Positions 1 to 9,506 of a DNA stretch of 64,000 nucleotides are shown here, in pieces. Source of the DNA: Cycloclasticus pugetii PS-1 (GTDB lineage Bacteria; Pseudomonadota; Gammaproteobacteria; Methylococcales; Cycloclasticaceae); the NCBI RefSeq assembly GCF_000384415.1, contig NZ_ARVU01000001.1:558001-622000 (forward strand). The letters are read 5' to 3'. The translations under genes and the position numbers were made by a program. Positions within the stretch are counted from its first letter, which is position 1. The number at the start of each line of letters is the position of its first letter. The notes beneath the pieces were generated by a model. It worked only from the letters and a program-made list of their open reading frames with translations. It was not told the DNA's origin and did no database searches.

Positions 1-303
1 TGATTCGGGCATATATAAAATGTCTGTCGAATGAGCAAAAGCTATTTGATCAATTCTAGCTTAAAAATTAAAGAATTATTAGTGAATTGATGAAAACAAG
101 GTTCATTTTACATGGCTTTGAAAATGCATGGGAACTAGCGCTTCCTCAGGGGCTATTTCTCTTGTAAATAAACGATTATTTTGGCAGTATCAAGTAAGCT
201 ATATTTAAATGGCTAGGGCATCAAGGCTCAATAAAGGGCTTCATGGAGTAGGGTTACGTTATTTTATTTAAAATTCAACATACAATCTCAAAGAGGAAAT
301 CAA
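1..303. other. Intergenic region upstream of phbB
   Basis: No convincing gene is visible. A 25-residue ORF (90-167, +) lacks a ribosome binding site and any recognisable similarity. The stretch is AT-rich. A weak sigma70-like pair, TTGGCA (181-186) and TTTAAA (204-209) with a 17-base spacer, could serve phbB. The phbB ribosome binding site (AGAGGAA, about 291-297) lies at its end. Confidence 0.5.
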
Positions 304-1041
304 ATGAGTCAACGAGTTGCATTGGTTACAGGCGGTACAGGAGGTATTGGTGAAGCAGTATGTCAACGGTTTGTAAAAGATGGTTATAAGGTGGTGGCAG
401 CGTACAATAACAGGGAAAAAGCACAAGCTTGGCAGTTGGCTCAAAAAGAAGCCGGTTTTGATATTGAAATTGTTCATTGTCCCGTGACTGATTTTGAAGC
501 ATGTGGTGACGCCATTCAATGGGTTGAAAATAATGTCGGCCCTATTGATATTTTAGTTAATAATGCCGGCATTACTAAGGATGGCATGTTTAAAAAAATG
601 CCTAGAGAAAACTGGGATGCAGTGATTGATACTGATTTGAATAGTGTATTCAATATGACACGTCAAGTTTTTGAAGGGATGGTCGAACGTGGTTTTGGTC
701 GTATAATTAATGTGTCCTCGGTAAATGGTCAGTTGGGTCAAATAGGCCAAGTGAATTACTCAGCGGCTAAGGCTGGGGTGCATGGCTTCACTAAAGCGTT
801 AGCACGTGAAACAGCGCGTAAAGGCGTTACTGTTAATACTATTTCACCAGGGTATGTGGCAACGCCAATGGTGATGGCCATTGATGAGGAAGTACGTAAG
901 ATGATTGAGAGTAATATCCCGACTGGCCGTTTATGTCAGCCGGAAGAGGTCGCACATGGAGTATCCTTTTTGGCCAGTGACTTAGCGGCTTATACAACAG
1001 GTTCAGACTTGAGCATGAATGGTGGTTTATTTATGCATTAA
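304..1041 (+). CDS. phbB: Acetoacetyl-CoA reductase (SDR family)
   Basis: NADPH-dependent reduction of acetoacetyl-CoA to (R)-3-hydroxybutyryl-CoA, the second step of polyhydroxybutyrate synthesis; cytoplasmic. The 245-residue protein is a classical short-chain dehydrogenase: Rossmann motif TGGTGGIG at residues 9-16, NNAG at 86-89, and the catalytic Ser139/Tyr152/Lys156 arrangement (YSAAK). Its overall run, including GRIINVSSVNGQ and the C-terminal GLFMH, is typical of PhbB/PhaB rather than FabG. An AGAGGAA ribosome binding site precedes the ATG. phaC and phaA are not adjacent inside the window, so the PHB role rests on similarity. FabG is the main alternative. The following acs gene supplies acetyl-CoA, a plausible metabolic link. 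Confidence 0.85.
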   Translation: MSQRVALVTGGTGGIGEAVCQRFVKDGYKVVAAYNNREKAQAWQLAQKEAGFDIEIVHCPVTDFEACGDAIQWVENNVGPIDILVNNAGITKDGMFKKMPRENWDAVIDTDLNSVFNMTRQVFEGMVERGFGRIINVSSVNGQLGQIGQVNYSAAKAGVHGFTKALARETARKGVTVNTISPGYVATPMVMAIDEEVRKMIESNIPTGRLCQPEEVAHGVSFLASDLAAYTTGSDLSMNGGLFMH

Positions 1042-1108
1042 ACGATTAGATAAAGTCACTTTTAGATGGCTTTTATTTATTTAGATTAGACAAATTAGAG
1101 GAGAAGGA

Positions 1109-3049
1109 ATGTCGGACGTTCATATACACAAAGTACCCAAAGCGGTAGCTGATCATGCGCATATTAATAAGGAAGTATATGAAGCAGAGTATCAACGCTC
1201 AATTGAAGATACTAAGGGTTTTTGGGATGAAAAAGCGAGAGAGTTTTTAACTTGGTCAAAGCCATGGGATGTAACAGTAGAGCATGATTTTCCAAAAGGT
1301 GAGGTTAAATGGTTTACTGGAGGCAAGCTCAATGTAAGTGTGAATTGCTTGGATCGGCATCTTGAAACGCGTGGCGATCAGCCAGCTATTATTTGGGAAA
1401 GTGATGATCCGGCATTCGATAAAACATATACTTATAAAGAGCTTCATGCGGAGGTGTGTCGCTTTGCTAATGGTTTAAAAGCCGAGGGTGTAAAAAAAGG
1501 TGACCGTGTTTGTATTTATATGCCAATGGTTGCTGAAGCTGCCATTGCAATGCTTGCGTGCGCAAGAATTGGTGCGGTTCATCTAGTTGTTTTTGGTGGT
1601 TTTTCCCCTGATGCGTTAAAAGATAGGCTTCTTGATTCAGAAGCGGCGGTAATTATTGTCGCCGATGAAAGTGTTCGTGGAGGCAAAGCAGTACCGTTAA
1701 AGGCTAATGCGGATCAAGCCTTAAAAAGTTGCCCTTCAGTAAAATCAGTGGTGGTGGTTCAACGTACAGGTGGCAGTATAGATTGGACAGATGGTCGAGA
1801 TGTTTGGTATCACGATTTACTTGAGAATGCGTCAGATGATTGCCCAGCTGAAGAAATGGACTCTGAAGATCCCTTGTTTATCCTTTATACATCGGGCTCA
1901 ACAGGCAAACCAAAAGGTGTTTTACATACGACGGGTGGCTATTTGCTACATGCTGCGGTGTCGCACAAATATGTTTTTGACTATCACGATGGGGATGTTT
2001 ACTGGTGTACAGCGGATGTAGGCTGGGTAACGGGGCATACATACATTGTTTATGGGCCATTAGCGAATGGTGCGCAAACGTTGATGTTTGAAGGTGTGCC
2101 AACTTATCCTGATGCTTCGCGCTTTTGGAAAGTGGTGGAAAAGCATAAAGTTAATATTTTTTACACGGCACCTACGGCTATTCGTGCCTTGATGGCTAAA
2201 GGTGATGATTATGTAAAGACTTGCGACTTAAGTAGTCTAAGAGTTCTGGGTAGTGTGGGTGAGCCGATTAACCCAGAAGCTTGGGAGTGGTATCACAAGG
2301 TGATTGGCGGTGGTCGTTGCCCGATTGTGGATACTTGGTGGCAAACAGAAACGGGCGGGATTTTAATGACACCCCTTCCGGGAGCGACTGACCTGAAAGC
2401 CGGTTCGGCGATGCAGCCTTTCTTTGGTATAGAGTTTGGTTTGGTAGATAATGAAGGTAATGAAGTAACGGGAAATCCTGCCGAAGGGATTTTAGTGATT
2501 AAAAAACCATGGCCTGGGATGTTTAGAACATTGTTTGGTGATCATCAGCGTTATATTGATGCTTATTTTGCGAATTATCCTGGGATGTATTTTCCTGGTG
2601 ATGGTGCACGACGAGATAAAGATGGAGATTATTGGATTACCGGTAGGGTTGATGATGTGATTAATGTGTCTGGTCACAGGATGGGTACCGCAGAAGTTGA
2701 GAGCGCCTTAGTGCTTCATCCAGCAGTGGCTGAGGCGGCGGTTATTGGTTATCCTCATGATATAAAGGGGCAAGGTATTTATACTTTTGTGACCTTGATG
2801 GATGGGGTCGAAGCAACGGATGAATTACGTCAAGAGTTAGTGAACCATGTGCGTAAAGAGATAGGGCCAATAGCCTCGCCTGATGTTATTCAATGGGCGC
2901 CAGGCTTACCTAAAACACGCTCAGGTAAAATTATGCGTAGAATTTTACGTAAAATTTCTGAAAACTTGATTGATGAATTAGGCGATACATCGACCTTGGC
3001 TGATCCATCAGTCGTCGATGACCTTATCGCGAATCGCCCTAGTCAATAA
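1109..3049 (+). CDS. acs: Acetyl-coenzyme A synthetase
   Basis: Activates acetate to acetyl-CoA through an acetyl-adenylate; cytoplasmic. The 646-residue length is standard for Acs. The AMP-binding P-loop [11 protein letters not shown] lies near residues 258-268. The acetate-pocket segment WWQTETGG lies near 412-419. The C-terminal [11 protein letters not shown] carries the lysine that is acetylated to switch Acs off in characterised homologues. A GAGGAGAAGG ribosome binding site sits directly before the ATG. It lies 67 bases after phbB on the same strand, possibly co-transcribed, and ends at a strong bidirectional terminator shared with the convergent GAPDH-like gene. Confidence 0.97.
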   Translation: MSDVHIHKVPKAVADHAHINKEVYEAEYQRSIEDTKGFWDEKAREFLTWSKPWDVTVEHDFPKGEVKWFTGGKLNVSVNCLDRHLETRGDQPAIIWESDDPAFDKTYTYKELHAEVCRFANGLKAEGVKKGDRVCIYMPMVAEAAIAMLACARIGAVHLVVFGGFSPDALKDRLLDSEAAVIIVADESVRGGKAVPLKANADQALKSCPSVKSVVVVQRTGGSIDWTDGRDVWYHDLLENASDDCPAEEMDSEDPLFILYTSGSTGKPKGVLHTTGGYLLHAAVSHKYVFDYHDGDVYWCTADVGWVTGHTYIVYGPLANGAQTLMFEGVPTYPDASRFWKVVEKHKVNIFYTAPTAIRALMAKGDDYVKTCDLSSLRVLGSVGEPINPEAWEWYHKVIGGGRCPIVDTWWQTETGGILMTPLPGATDLKAGSAMQPFFGIEFGLVDNEGNEVTGNPAEGILVIKKPWPGMFRTLFGDHQRYIDAYFANYPGMYFPGDGARRDKDGDYWITGRVDDVINVSGHRMGTAEVESALVLHPAVAEAAVIGYPHDIKGQGIYTFVTLMDGVEATDELRQELVNHVRKEIGPIASPDVIQWAPGLPKTRSGKIMRRILRKISENLIDELGDTSTLADPSVVDDLIANRPSQ

Positions 3050-3065
3050 TCGGTATTTCTAGGTA

Positions 3066-3097
3066 TAAAAAAGCCCGCTAAAATGCGGGCTTTTTTA
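3066..3097. terminator. Bidirectional terminator acs / gapdh-like gene
   Basis: Perfect 8-bp stem AAGCCCGC (3071-3078) and GCGGGCTT (3085-3092) with a 6-base loop. A-run and T-run flanks make it work as a rho-independent terminator on both strands, between two convergent genes. Confidence 0.92.
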
Positions 3098-3122
3098 TAC
3101 GATATGGTTAAAAGCGACTTAC

Positions 3123-4568
3123 TTAGTGTGGCAATGATGGAAAGTCTAAGCCAACCATTTTTTGCATCACGCGAACCACTTGGCAGCTATAACCAAACTC
3201 ATTGTCATACCAAAGGTAAAGAACGCAGGAATCACCTGTGGCAATGGTTGCTTTTGAGTCAATGGTGCAGGCTTTTCGAGCGCCCACTAAATCAGTTGAA
3301 ACGACTTCAGTAGACGTAGTGAAATCAATTTGCTCGCGCATAGGCGAGTGAAGAGCCGTTTCACGTAGGAAGTTATTTAGTGTCCGTTTATCGGTTTCCT
3401 TTTCTAAATTAAGATTCAAAATAGCCATAGAAACGTTGGGTGTTGGGACACGAATCGCATTACCGGTTAATTTGCCTTCAAGTTCAGGCAATGCTTTTGA
3501 AACAGCCTTGGCGGCACCTGTTTCAGTTAGCACCATATTTAAGGCGGCAGCACGCCCACGTCTTTCACCTTTATGATAATTGTCGATTAAATTTTGATCG
3601 TTGGTGTACGAATGAACCGTTTCAACATGGCCTTTAATAATGCCAAACTCATCATTTATTGCCTTCAAGGTAGGTGTGATAGCATTAGTGGTACAGCTGG
3701 CCGCAGAAATAATTTTGTCTTCTGGCTTGATGTCAGTTGTATTGACACCAAAAACAATGTTCTTAACGTCTTTACCGGGAGCGGTTAATAGCACTTTACT
3801 AGCGCCTTTTGATAAGAAGTGTTCACTCAGTTCTGCTTCATCGCGACGAATGCCCGTGTTGTCGACAATCAGCGCATCATTGATGCCATATTGAGTGTAA
3901 TCGATTTCTTTTGGATGGCTCGCATAGATGACTTGAATTAAATTACCATTGGCCATGATGGTGTTTTTTTCTTCATCGACCTTAATGGTGCCTTTGAACG
4001 AGCCATGTACAGAATCACGGCGCAACAAGCTGGCGCGTTTTTGTAAATCATTGTCGCCGCCTTTGCGAACAACAATGGCACGTAGGCGCATTTTATTTCC
4101 AGAGCCGGTGCGTTCTATAAGTAGGCGTGCTAACAAGCGACCGATGCGACCGAAGCCGTACAAAACCACGTCTCTTGGTTCAGAGGTGGATTGTTCGTGG
4201 ACCTGACGGATGCCTTCGCCTAGTTTTTCAGCAAGGAAGTCCTCAATGCCTAATCCACTAGTGTCGTTATTAAATTGAACCGCTAACAGTCCTAGGTCAA
4301 TACGGACAGGTCCTAATTTCATTTTTTCTAATGCGGTTAGTACTTTGAAGCTATCGTGGATGGAGAGCTCCACTTTTTCAAATTGGCGAACATAACGGTG
4401 CAATTTAAGTAGGGTGACCGGTGAAGCGTTAATGAGCGTTCTTCCGTAAATCTTAAGAACGACGCCATTGGCACGGTACATCTTACCGATGATAGGGATC
4501 ATGCTTTCAGCAATTTCTTGGCGGCTTTCCCACTCAGCTAAATATTGATCGTGTTGCTCTACACTCAT
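3123..4568 (-). CDS. Glyceraldehyde-3-phosphate dehydrogenase-like protein with N-terminal extension
   Basis: A 481-residue GAPDH homologue, about 145 residues longer than canonical GapA. The NAD-binding GFGRIGR begins near residue 138. The catalytic cysteine is Cys292 in SAASCTTNAITP. The C-terminal WYDNEFGYSCQVVRV is the family signature. Residues 1-130 form a charged, helical-looking extension with no motif I recognise. Long GAPDH-like proteins of this form occur in several gammaproteobacteria, but their physiological role is not settled as far as I know. The gene is monocistronic and faces acs. It most likely acts in the cytoplasm on glyceraldehyde-3-phosphate or a related sugar phosphate. 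Confidence 0.85.
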   Translation of the reverse strand: MSVEQHDQYLAEWESRQEIAESMIPIIGKMYRANGVVLKIYGRTLINASPVTLLKLHRYVRQFEKVELSIHDSFKVLTALEKMKLGPVRIDLGLLAVQFNNDTSGLGIEDFLAEKLGEGIRQVHEQSTSEPRDVVLYGFGRIGRLLARLLIERTGSGNKMRLRAIVVRKGGDNDLQKRASLLRRDSVHGSFKGTIKVDEEKNTIMANGNLIQVIYASHPKEIDYTQYGINDALIVDNTGIRRDEAELSEHFLSKGASKVLLTAPGKDVKNIVFGVNTTDIKPEDKIISAASCTTNAITPTLKAINDEFGIIKGHVETVHSYTNDQNLIDNYHKGERRGRAAALNMVLTETGAAKAVSKALPELEGKLTGNAIRVPTPNVSMAILNLNLEKETDKRTLNNFLRETALHSPMREQIDFTTSTEVVSTDLVGARKACTIDSKATIATGDSCVLYLWYDNEFGYSCQVVRVMQKMVGLDFPSLPH

Positions 4569-4698
4569 ATAAAAGATACCTGTATTTTTTTTAGGGTTGA
4601 AAGGAAATTATATCAAATATTAATGGCTAATAGTGCGGTGCAACTGGCGTTGCGATATTTTAAATTGTCGTTTTAAATTAACCTCAGCGCGTCTACTG

Positions 4699-5703
4699 CT
4701 AGTAGGAGCGTTGAATAGAAAATAGGGCCAGTTGCTCCATCGCGAGTTTGTAGTCGTTATCAGCAATATCGCGTAATGCATCAATAGCTTTTTGTGCCTC
4801 TTTGTCTGCGAACTCGGCAGTGTAGGCTAACGATCCTGTAGATTTTATAATCGAGAGGATATCCATATGAGCGGTGCGATTACCTTCTTTAATTGTTTTC
4901 TTAATAAAGTCGGCTTGTTCTTTTGTTCCTGTCGCCATGGCATGGATTAACGGTAAGGTTGGTTTGCCTTCGGCTAAATCATCACCCAGGTTTTTACCCA
5001 GTTTCTCTGCGTCGGCAGTGTAATCGAGCATGTCATCCATAATTTGAAAAGCGTTGCCCAAATGAAGGCCATATGCCGATAACGCTTTTTCAGTGTCCTC
5101 GCCTTTGTTTGCAAGTACAGCACCTAGTTGAGTACTGGCTTGAAAAAGTTTGGCGGTTTTTCTTCTAATAACTTCAAGGTATTGAAGCTCATTTGTATCG
5201 GGGTTGTTAATATTAAGTAATTGTAAAACTTCACCTTCGGCAATGGCATTGGTGGCGTGAGATAAAATATCCATAACGCGCATGTTACTGACACTGACCA
5301 TCATTTCGAATGAGCGTGAATGTAAAAAATCACCAACTAGAACACTGGCTGCATTACCCCAAATAGCATTGGCGGTATCGTCACCACGGCGTTTATCCGA
5401 TTCATCAACGACATCGTCATGCAAGAGGGTGGCGGTGTGAATAAACTCAATAACGGCGGCCAGTATAATATGATCTTTCCCTTCGTAACCTAACGCACAA
5501 GCTGATAGTGCAACGAGCATGGGTCTTAAACGTTTGCCGCCACTATTAACAATATGAAAACCAATTTGATTGATCAGAACAACATCCGAGTTTAGTTCTT
5601 GCAAAATTTGCTTGTCGACTTGATTCATGGCTGGGGCCATGAGCTGTTGAATTGCTTTAAAGTCTATTTTAGGCGTTGCTGAGGATGCGTTTGTGCTGCT
5701 CAT
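4699..5703 (-). CDS. ispB: Octaprenyl diphosphate synthase
   Basis: Chain-elongating trans-prenyltransferase that makes the side chain of ubiquinone from FPP and IPP. The 334-residue protein shows the first Asp-rich motif HDDVVDESDKRRG and the second DDMLDYTAD, both required for Mg-diphosphate binding, plus GGKRLRP near residue 55 for IPP binding. It lies divergently from rplU, the usual ispB/rplU arrangement in gammaproteobacteria. The ribosome binding site for the annotated ATG is weak. The N-terminal 15 residues (Ser/Ala-rich) are poorly conserved, so a slightly later start is possible. The exact chain length (C40 rather than C45) is assumed from the family. Confidence 0.92.
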   Translation of the reverse strand: MSSTNASSATPKIDFKAIQQLMAPAMNQVDKQILQELNSDVVLINQIGFHIVNSGGKRLRPMLVALSACALGYEGKDHIILAAVIEFIHTATLLHDDVVDESDKRRGDDTANAIWGNAASVLVGDFLHSRSFEMMVSVSNMRVMDILSHATNAIAEGEVLQLLNINNPDTNELQYLEVIRRKTAKLFQASTQLGAVLANKGEDTEKALSAYGLHLGNAFQIMDDMLDYTADAEKLGKNLGDDLAEGKPTLPLIHAMATGTKEQADFIKKTIKEGNRTAHMDILSIIKSTGSLAYTAEFADKEAQKAIDALRDIADNDYKLAMEQLALFSIQRSY

Positions 5704-5737
5704 TTTTGAGAATTAAGGTAAGGTAATTTAAATCAAT

Positions 5738-5763
5738 AGCGTATAATACCAAGTATTGACGCT
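5738..5763. promoter_or_regulatory. Imperfect dyad between ispB and rplU
   Basis: Arms AGCGTATAATAC (5738-5749) and GTATTGACGCT (5753-5763) are complementary apart from one bulge and flank a 3-base centre. It contains TATAAT-like and TTGAC-like hexamers and lies about 35-60 bases upstream of the ispB start. It may be an operator or part of the divergent promoters. This is sequence observation only; no regulator is identified. Confidence 0.3.
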
Positions 5764-5804
5764 TAAAAGCAGATAAGAAAATGCTTTTCCTTGTTTATTT
5801 GGGA

Positions 5805-5833
5805 TTGACCAACCGCCCACTAAAGGATAAAAT
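5805..5833 (+). promoter_or_regulatory. Sigma70 promoter of rplU-rpmA
   Basis: TTGACC (5805-5810), a 17-base spacer, then TAAAAT (5828-5833). This is close to consensus and correctly placed 46 bases before the rplU ATG. Confidence 0.75.
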
Positions 5834-5879
5834 TCGCCTCTTTTTAAAACCACCCACAACACTAGGGAGTCTCTAGACA

Positions 5880-6191
5880 ATGTACGCGGTAATTCAAACA
5901 GGCGGTAAACAATATAAAGTCGCCGAGGGTGATTTCCTTAAGATCGAAAAGTTAGACGTTGAAGAAGGTAACGAAGTTACGTTCGATTCAGTTTTATTAG
6001 TAAATGGTGAAGCAGGCCTGAAAATTGGCACACCAAATATTGATGGCGCAACGGTGACGGCAACAGTCAAATCTCAAGGTCGTCACAAAAAAGTGAATAT
6101 TATTAAATTCAAACGTAGAAAACACCATATGAAAAAGATGGGTCATCGTCAGTATTACACTGAAGTACTCATTACTGGTATTTCGGCTTAA
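5880..6191 (+). CDS. rplU: 50S ribosomal protein L21
   Basis: Large-subunit ribosomal protein bL21 that contacts 23S rRNA. The 103-residue length equals the E. coli protein. It begins [14 protein letters not shown] and contains the family signature [15 protein letters not shown] near the C terminus. It is the first gene of the conserved rplU-rpmA-obgE block, driven by a near-consensus promoter just upstream, and is followed 19 bases later by rpmA. Confidence 0.98.
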   Translation: MYAVIQTGGKQYKVAEGDFLKIEKLDVEEGNEVTFDSVLLVNGEAGLKIGTPNIDGATVTATVKSQGRHKKVNIIKFKRRKHHMKKMGHRQYYTEVLITGISA

Positions 6192-6210
6192 TTAAACAAA
6201 GGACAGATTC

Positions 6211-6468
6211 ATGGCACATAAGAAAGCAGGCGGTAGTACTAGAAACGGTCGCGATTCGGAGTCGAAACGACTTGGCGTTAAGCGGTATGGTGGTCAAAGT
6301 GTTCTGGCGGGAAATATTTTAGTTCGTCAAAGAGGAACACGTTTTCATGCAGGTGAAAATGTAGGCATGGGCAAAGATCACACATTATTTGCGACAGAAG
6401 AAGGTAAAGTTGTATTTGAAGTTAAAGGCCCAAAGCGTAAAAAATATATTCGTATCGAAACTGTTTAG
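6211..6468 (+). CDS. rpmA: 50S ribosomal protein L27
   Basis: Ribosomal protein bL27, whose N-terminal tail reaches toward the peptidyl transferase centre. It has 85 residues and starts [16 protein letters not shown], the usual form in proteobacteria; there is no Firmicutes-type cleaved leader. The GKDHTLFA segment in the core is typical. AAAGGAC upstream serves as ribosome binding site. A strong terminator follows, separating it from obgE. Confidence 0.98.
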   Translation: MAHKKAGGSTRNGRDSESKRLGVKRYGGQSVLAGNILVRQRGTRFHAGENVGMGKDHTLFATEEGKVVFEVKGPKRKKYIRIETV

Positions 6469-6506
6469 TATAAACAGTGCGCTGCGGTTATAGCGGCAGG
6501 TACGTA

Positions 6507-6541
6507 TTAAAAAAACCCTGTCTAAGACAGGGTTTTTTATT
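6507..6541 (+). terminator. Rho-independent terminator after rpmA
   Basis: Stem CCCTGTC (6516-6522) / GACAGGG (6526-6532) with a 3-base loop, extended by flanking A and T runs and followed by TTTTTT. obgE begins 60 bases later, so it is at least partly uncoupled from the ribosomal genes. Confidence 0.9.
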
Positions 6542-6597
6542 GCGTTAAAAGATTAAGTCAAAGTAAGCGGCAAATAAGATAAAACATTGAGACATAA

Positions 6598-7656
<1,059 letters not shown>

Positions 7657-7665
7657 TTTATTCAA

Positions 7666-8790
7666 ATGAAATCAAGAGTCGATTTAAAACGGGCTAAATG
7701 CTGCGTTATAAAAATTGGTAGTGCCGTTTTAACAAATAATGGTCAAGGTTTAAATCGTTCGGCTATTAATCATTGGGTCGCGCAAATTAGCCAATTAAAA
7801 GCGCGCGGAATTGATGTAATTATTGTTTCATCAGGTTCAGTGGCAGAAGGAATGGTGAGATTAGGTTGGTCCGCTCGCCCGCATGCGCTTCAGGAGCTTC
7901 AAGCGGCTGCTTCAGTTGGTCAAATGGGGCTTATTCAGGCATATGAACAAAGCTTTCAAGCAGAAGGCTATAAAACGGCGCAGGTTTTGCTAACACATGA
8001 TGATCTGGCAAATAGAACGCGGTATTTAAATGCCAGAGCAACCATTAAGACCTTGTTAGATTTCTCGGTCGTACCGATTATTAATGAAAATGATGTGGTT
8101 GCAAATGAGGAATTACGTGTTGGTGATAACGATACGCTGGCGGCTATTATTGCTAATTTAATGAGCGCAGATTTGTTGATGATTCTCACAGACCAAGATG
8201 GTTTTTTCGATAGCGATCCAAGAGTCAATTCGGCTGCAGCCTTATTAAATGAAGTAGGTGTTGATGAAGAGTTTCTAGATCAAGCGGCTAGCGGTGGTTC
8301 TGGAACTTTGGGGCGTGGCGGTATGCAAACAAAGTTAACAGCAGCGCGAATCGCATCTCGTTCTGGAACGGCAACTATTATTGCTCCAGGGTTAAGGCAA
8401 AATGTTATTTTAAGTATTATTGATGGTCGGGCGATAGGGACCTTGCTAATACCTAATGAAGCCCCTGTTTCGGCGCGTAAACGGTGGTTAACAGCACATT
8501 TAGATGTCAAAGGTCGGGTTGTGCTAGATGTTGGAGCTGCGCAAGCAATAAAAAGGTCTGGGGTGAGTTTGCTGCCAATTGGAGTTGTTGCCGTTAATGG
8601 TGAGTTTGCTAGGGGCGAATTAGTTGTTTGTGTTAATGAAAGTGGTGAAGAATTGGCCCGTGGCTTAGTGAATTACAGCTCAACTGATATAGATAAAATT
8701 AAGCAAAACAATAGTTCTGAAATTGAACGGCTACTTGGTTATGTTGGTGAGTCAGAAGTTATTCATCGCGATAATTTGGTCTTGCTATAG
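7666..8790 (+). CDS. proB: Glutamate 5-kinase
   Basis: Phosphorylates L-glutamate, the first and proline-inhibited step of proline synthesis. The 374 residues comprise an amino-acid kinase domain (about 1-265; KIGSAVLTN near residue 17, and the GTGGMxTKL-type segment GTLGRGGMQTKLTAA near 210) and a C-terminal PUA domain (about 285-360). The obgE-proB order is common in gammaproteobacteria. It starts 9 bases after obgE and ends at a clear terminator. Confidence 0.96.
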   Translation: MKSRVDLKRAKCCVIKIGSAVLTNNGQGLNRSAINHWVAQISQLKARGIDVIIVSSGSVAEGMVRLGWSARPHALQELQAAASVGQMGLIQAYEQSFQAEGYKTAQVLLTHDDLANRTRYLNARATIKTLLDFSVVPIINENDVVANEELRVGDNDTLAAIIANLMSADLLMILTDQDGFFDSDPRVNSAAALLNEVGVDEEFLDQAASGGSGTLGRGGMQTKLTAARIASRSGTATIIAPGLRQNVILSIIDGRAIGTLLIPNEAPVSARKRWLTAHLDVKGRVVLDVGAAQAIKRSGVSLLPIGVVAVNGEFARGELVVCVNESGEELARGLVNYSSTDIDKIKQNNSSEIERLLGYVGESEVIHRDNLVLL

Positions 8791-8808
8791 GCCGGCAATT
8801 TACGGGCA

Positions 8809-8842
8809 ATAAAAAAGCCGACCATATGGTCGGCTTTTTTTA
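8809..8842. terminator. Terminator between proB and rpsT
   Basis: AGCCGACCAT (8816-8825) is directly followed by its reverse complement ATGGTCGGCT (8826-8835), flanked by an A-run and a T-run. It works in both directions between the convergent proB and rpsT genes. Confidence 0.9.
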
Positions 8843-8859
8843 TAAAACTTAATAACTAC

Positions 8860-9129
8860 TTATGCTTGCTTAAGTTTAACAATGCGAGCATTAAGGCGGC
8901 TCTTTAGGCGAGCAGCTTTGTTTTTATGGATAATGCCTTTAGTGACAGCGCCATCAATGTAAGGAACAGCTTCATGATAGGCGGCTTCTGTTACCTCAGC
9001 ATTACCTTCTTCCGCACTATACACAACACGCTTAATTTTTGTGCGTAATCGTGTACGCGCAGCCATGTTAGTTTGACGGTTTCTTTCTGATTGTTTGGCG
9101 CGTTTTAACGCTTGTGCACTGTTAGCCAA
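8860..9129 (-). CDS. rpsT: 30S ribosomal protein S20 (TTG start)
   Basis: Small-subunit protein bS20, which binds 16S rRNA. From a TTG codon at 9129-9127 the protein is 89 residues and begins (M)ANSAQALKRAKQSERNR, matching the family start MANxxSAxKR. Reading from the ATG at 9204 adds 25 unrelated residues. AGAGGAT upstream of the TTG is a suitable ribosome binding site. E. coli rpsT also uses a UUG start, linked to translational autocontrol by S20. It lies divergent to murJ-ribF-ileS-lspA, the usual gammaproteobacterial arrangement. Confidence 0.95.
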   Translation of the reverse strand: MANSAQALKRAKQSERNRQTNMAARTRLRTKIKRVVYSAEEGNAEVTEAAYHEAVPYIDGAVTKGIIHKNKAARLKSRLNARIVKLKQA

Positions 9130-9506
9130 GGTAAATCCTCTGGTGATGTAAAAAAGATTTCGCATTTTGCTTAAATATTCAAGCTTTGTCAAGCCTGAGG
9201 TCAAGATACATGATTAAACCTTGAATGAATTTGCTCGTTTGGCGCTTGAGTTCACGCTTTCAATGGATATTGCAAGGATTTGGAGTCTACTTTGTCGAGA
9301 GTGTTCTGCTTAATGTCCATATTAAATTAGTTTTTTGTTAATTGACGTATGCTTTATTGATAATAAAGTGCTGTTAAGTTCACTCTGGGGTGTGCCAGCT
9401 CCATGCATCCCTTATAATTAAGCGCTAGATAGGGGCTGGCAAATTTCATAAACGAAGGTTTTTTTGTCTGTGGGCAAAGCTTTTTAATAAAATAAGGGTA
9501 AAGACG
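9130..9506. other. Intergenic region between rpsT and murJ
   Basis: This 377-base divergent spacer holds the rpsT leader on one side and the murJ promoter region on the other. No additional gene, tRNA or repeat is evident. Candidate promoter elements facing murJ are TTGACG-16-TAAAGT (9342-9369) and an isolated TATAAT at 9413-9418. Confidence 0.6.
9342..9369 (+). promoter_or_regulatory. Candidate promoter for murJ-ribF-ileS-lspA
   Basis: TTGACG (9342-9347), a 16-base spacer and TAAAGT (9364-9369). A perfect TATAAT at 9413-9418 has only a weak -35 and could be a second start point. Confidence 0.4.

Noticed and set aside
90-167. 25-residue ORF upstream of phbB
   Set aside because: No ribosome binding site and no recognisable similarity.
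9130-9204. Extended N terminus of S20 from ATG 9204
   Set aside because: The extra 25 residues do not match the family; TTG 9129 with AGAGGAT does.
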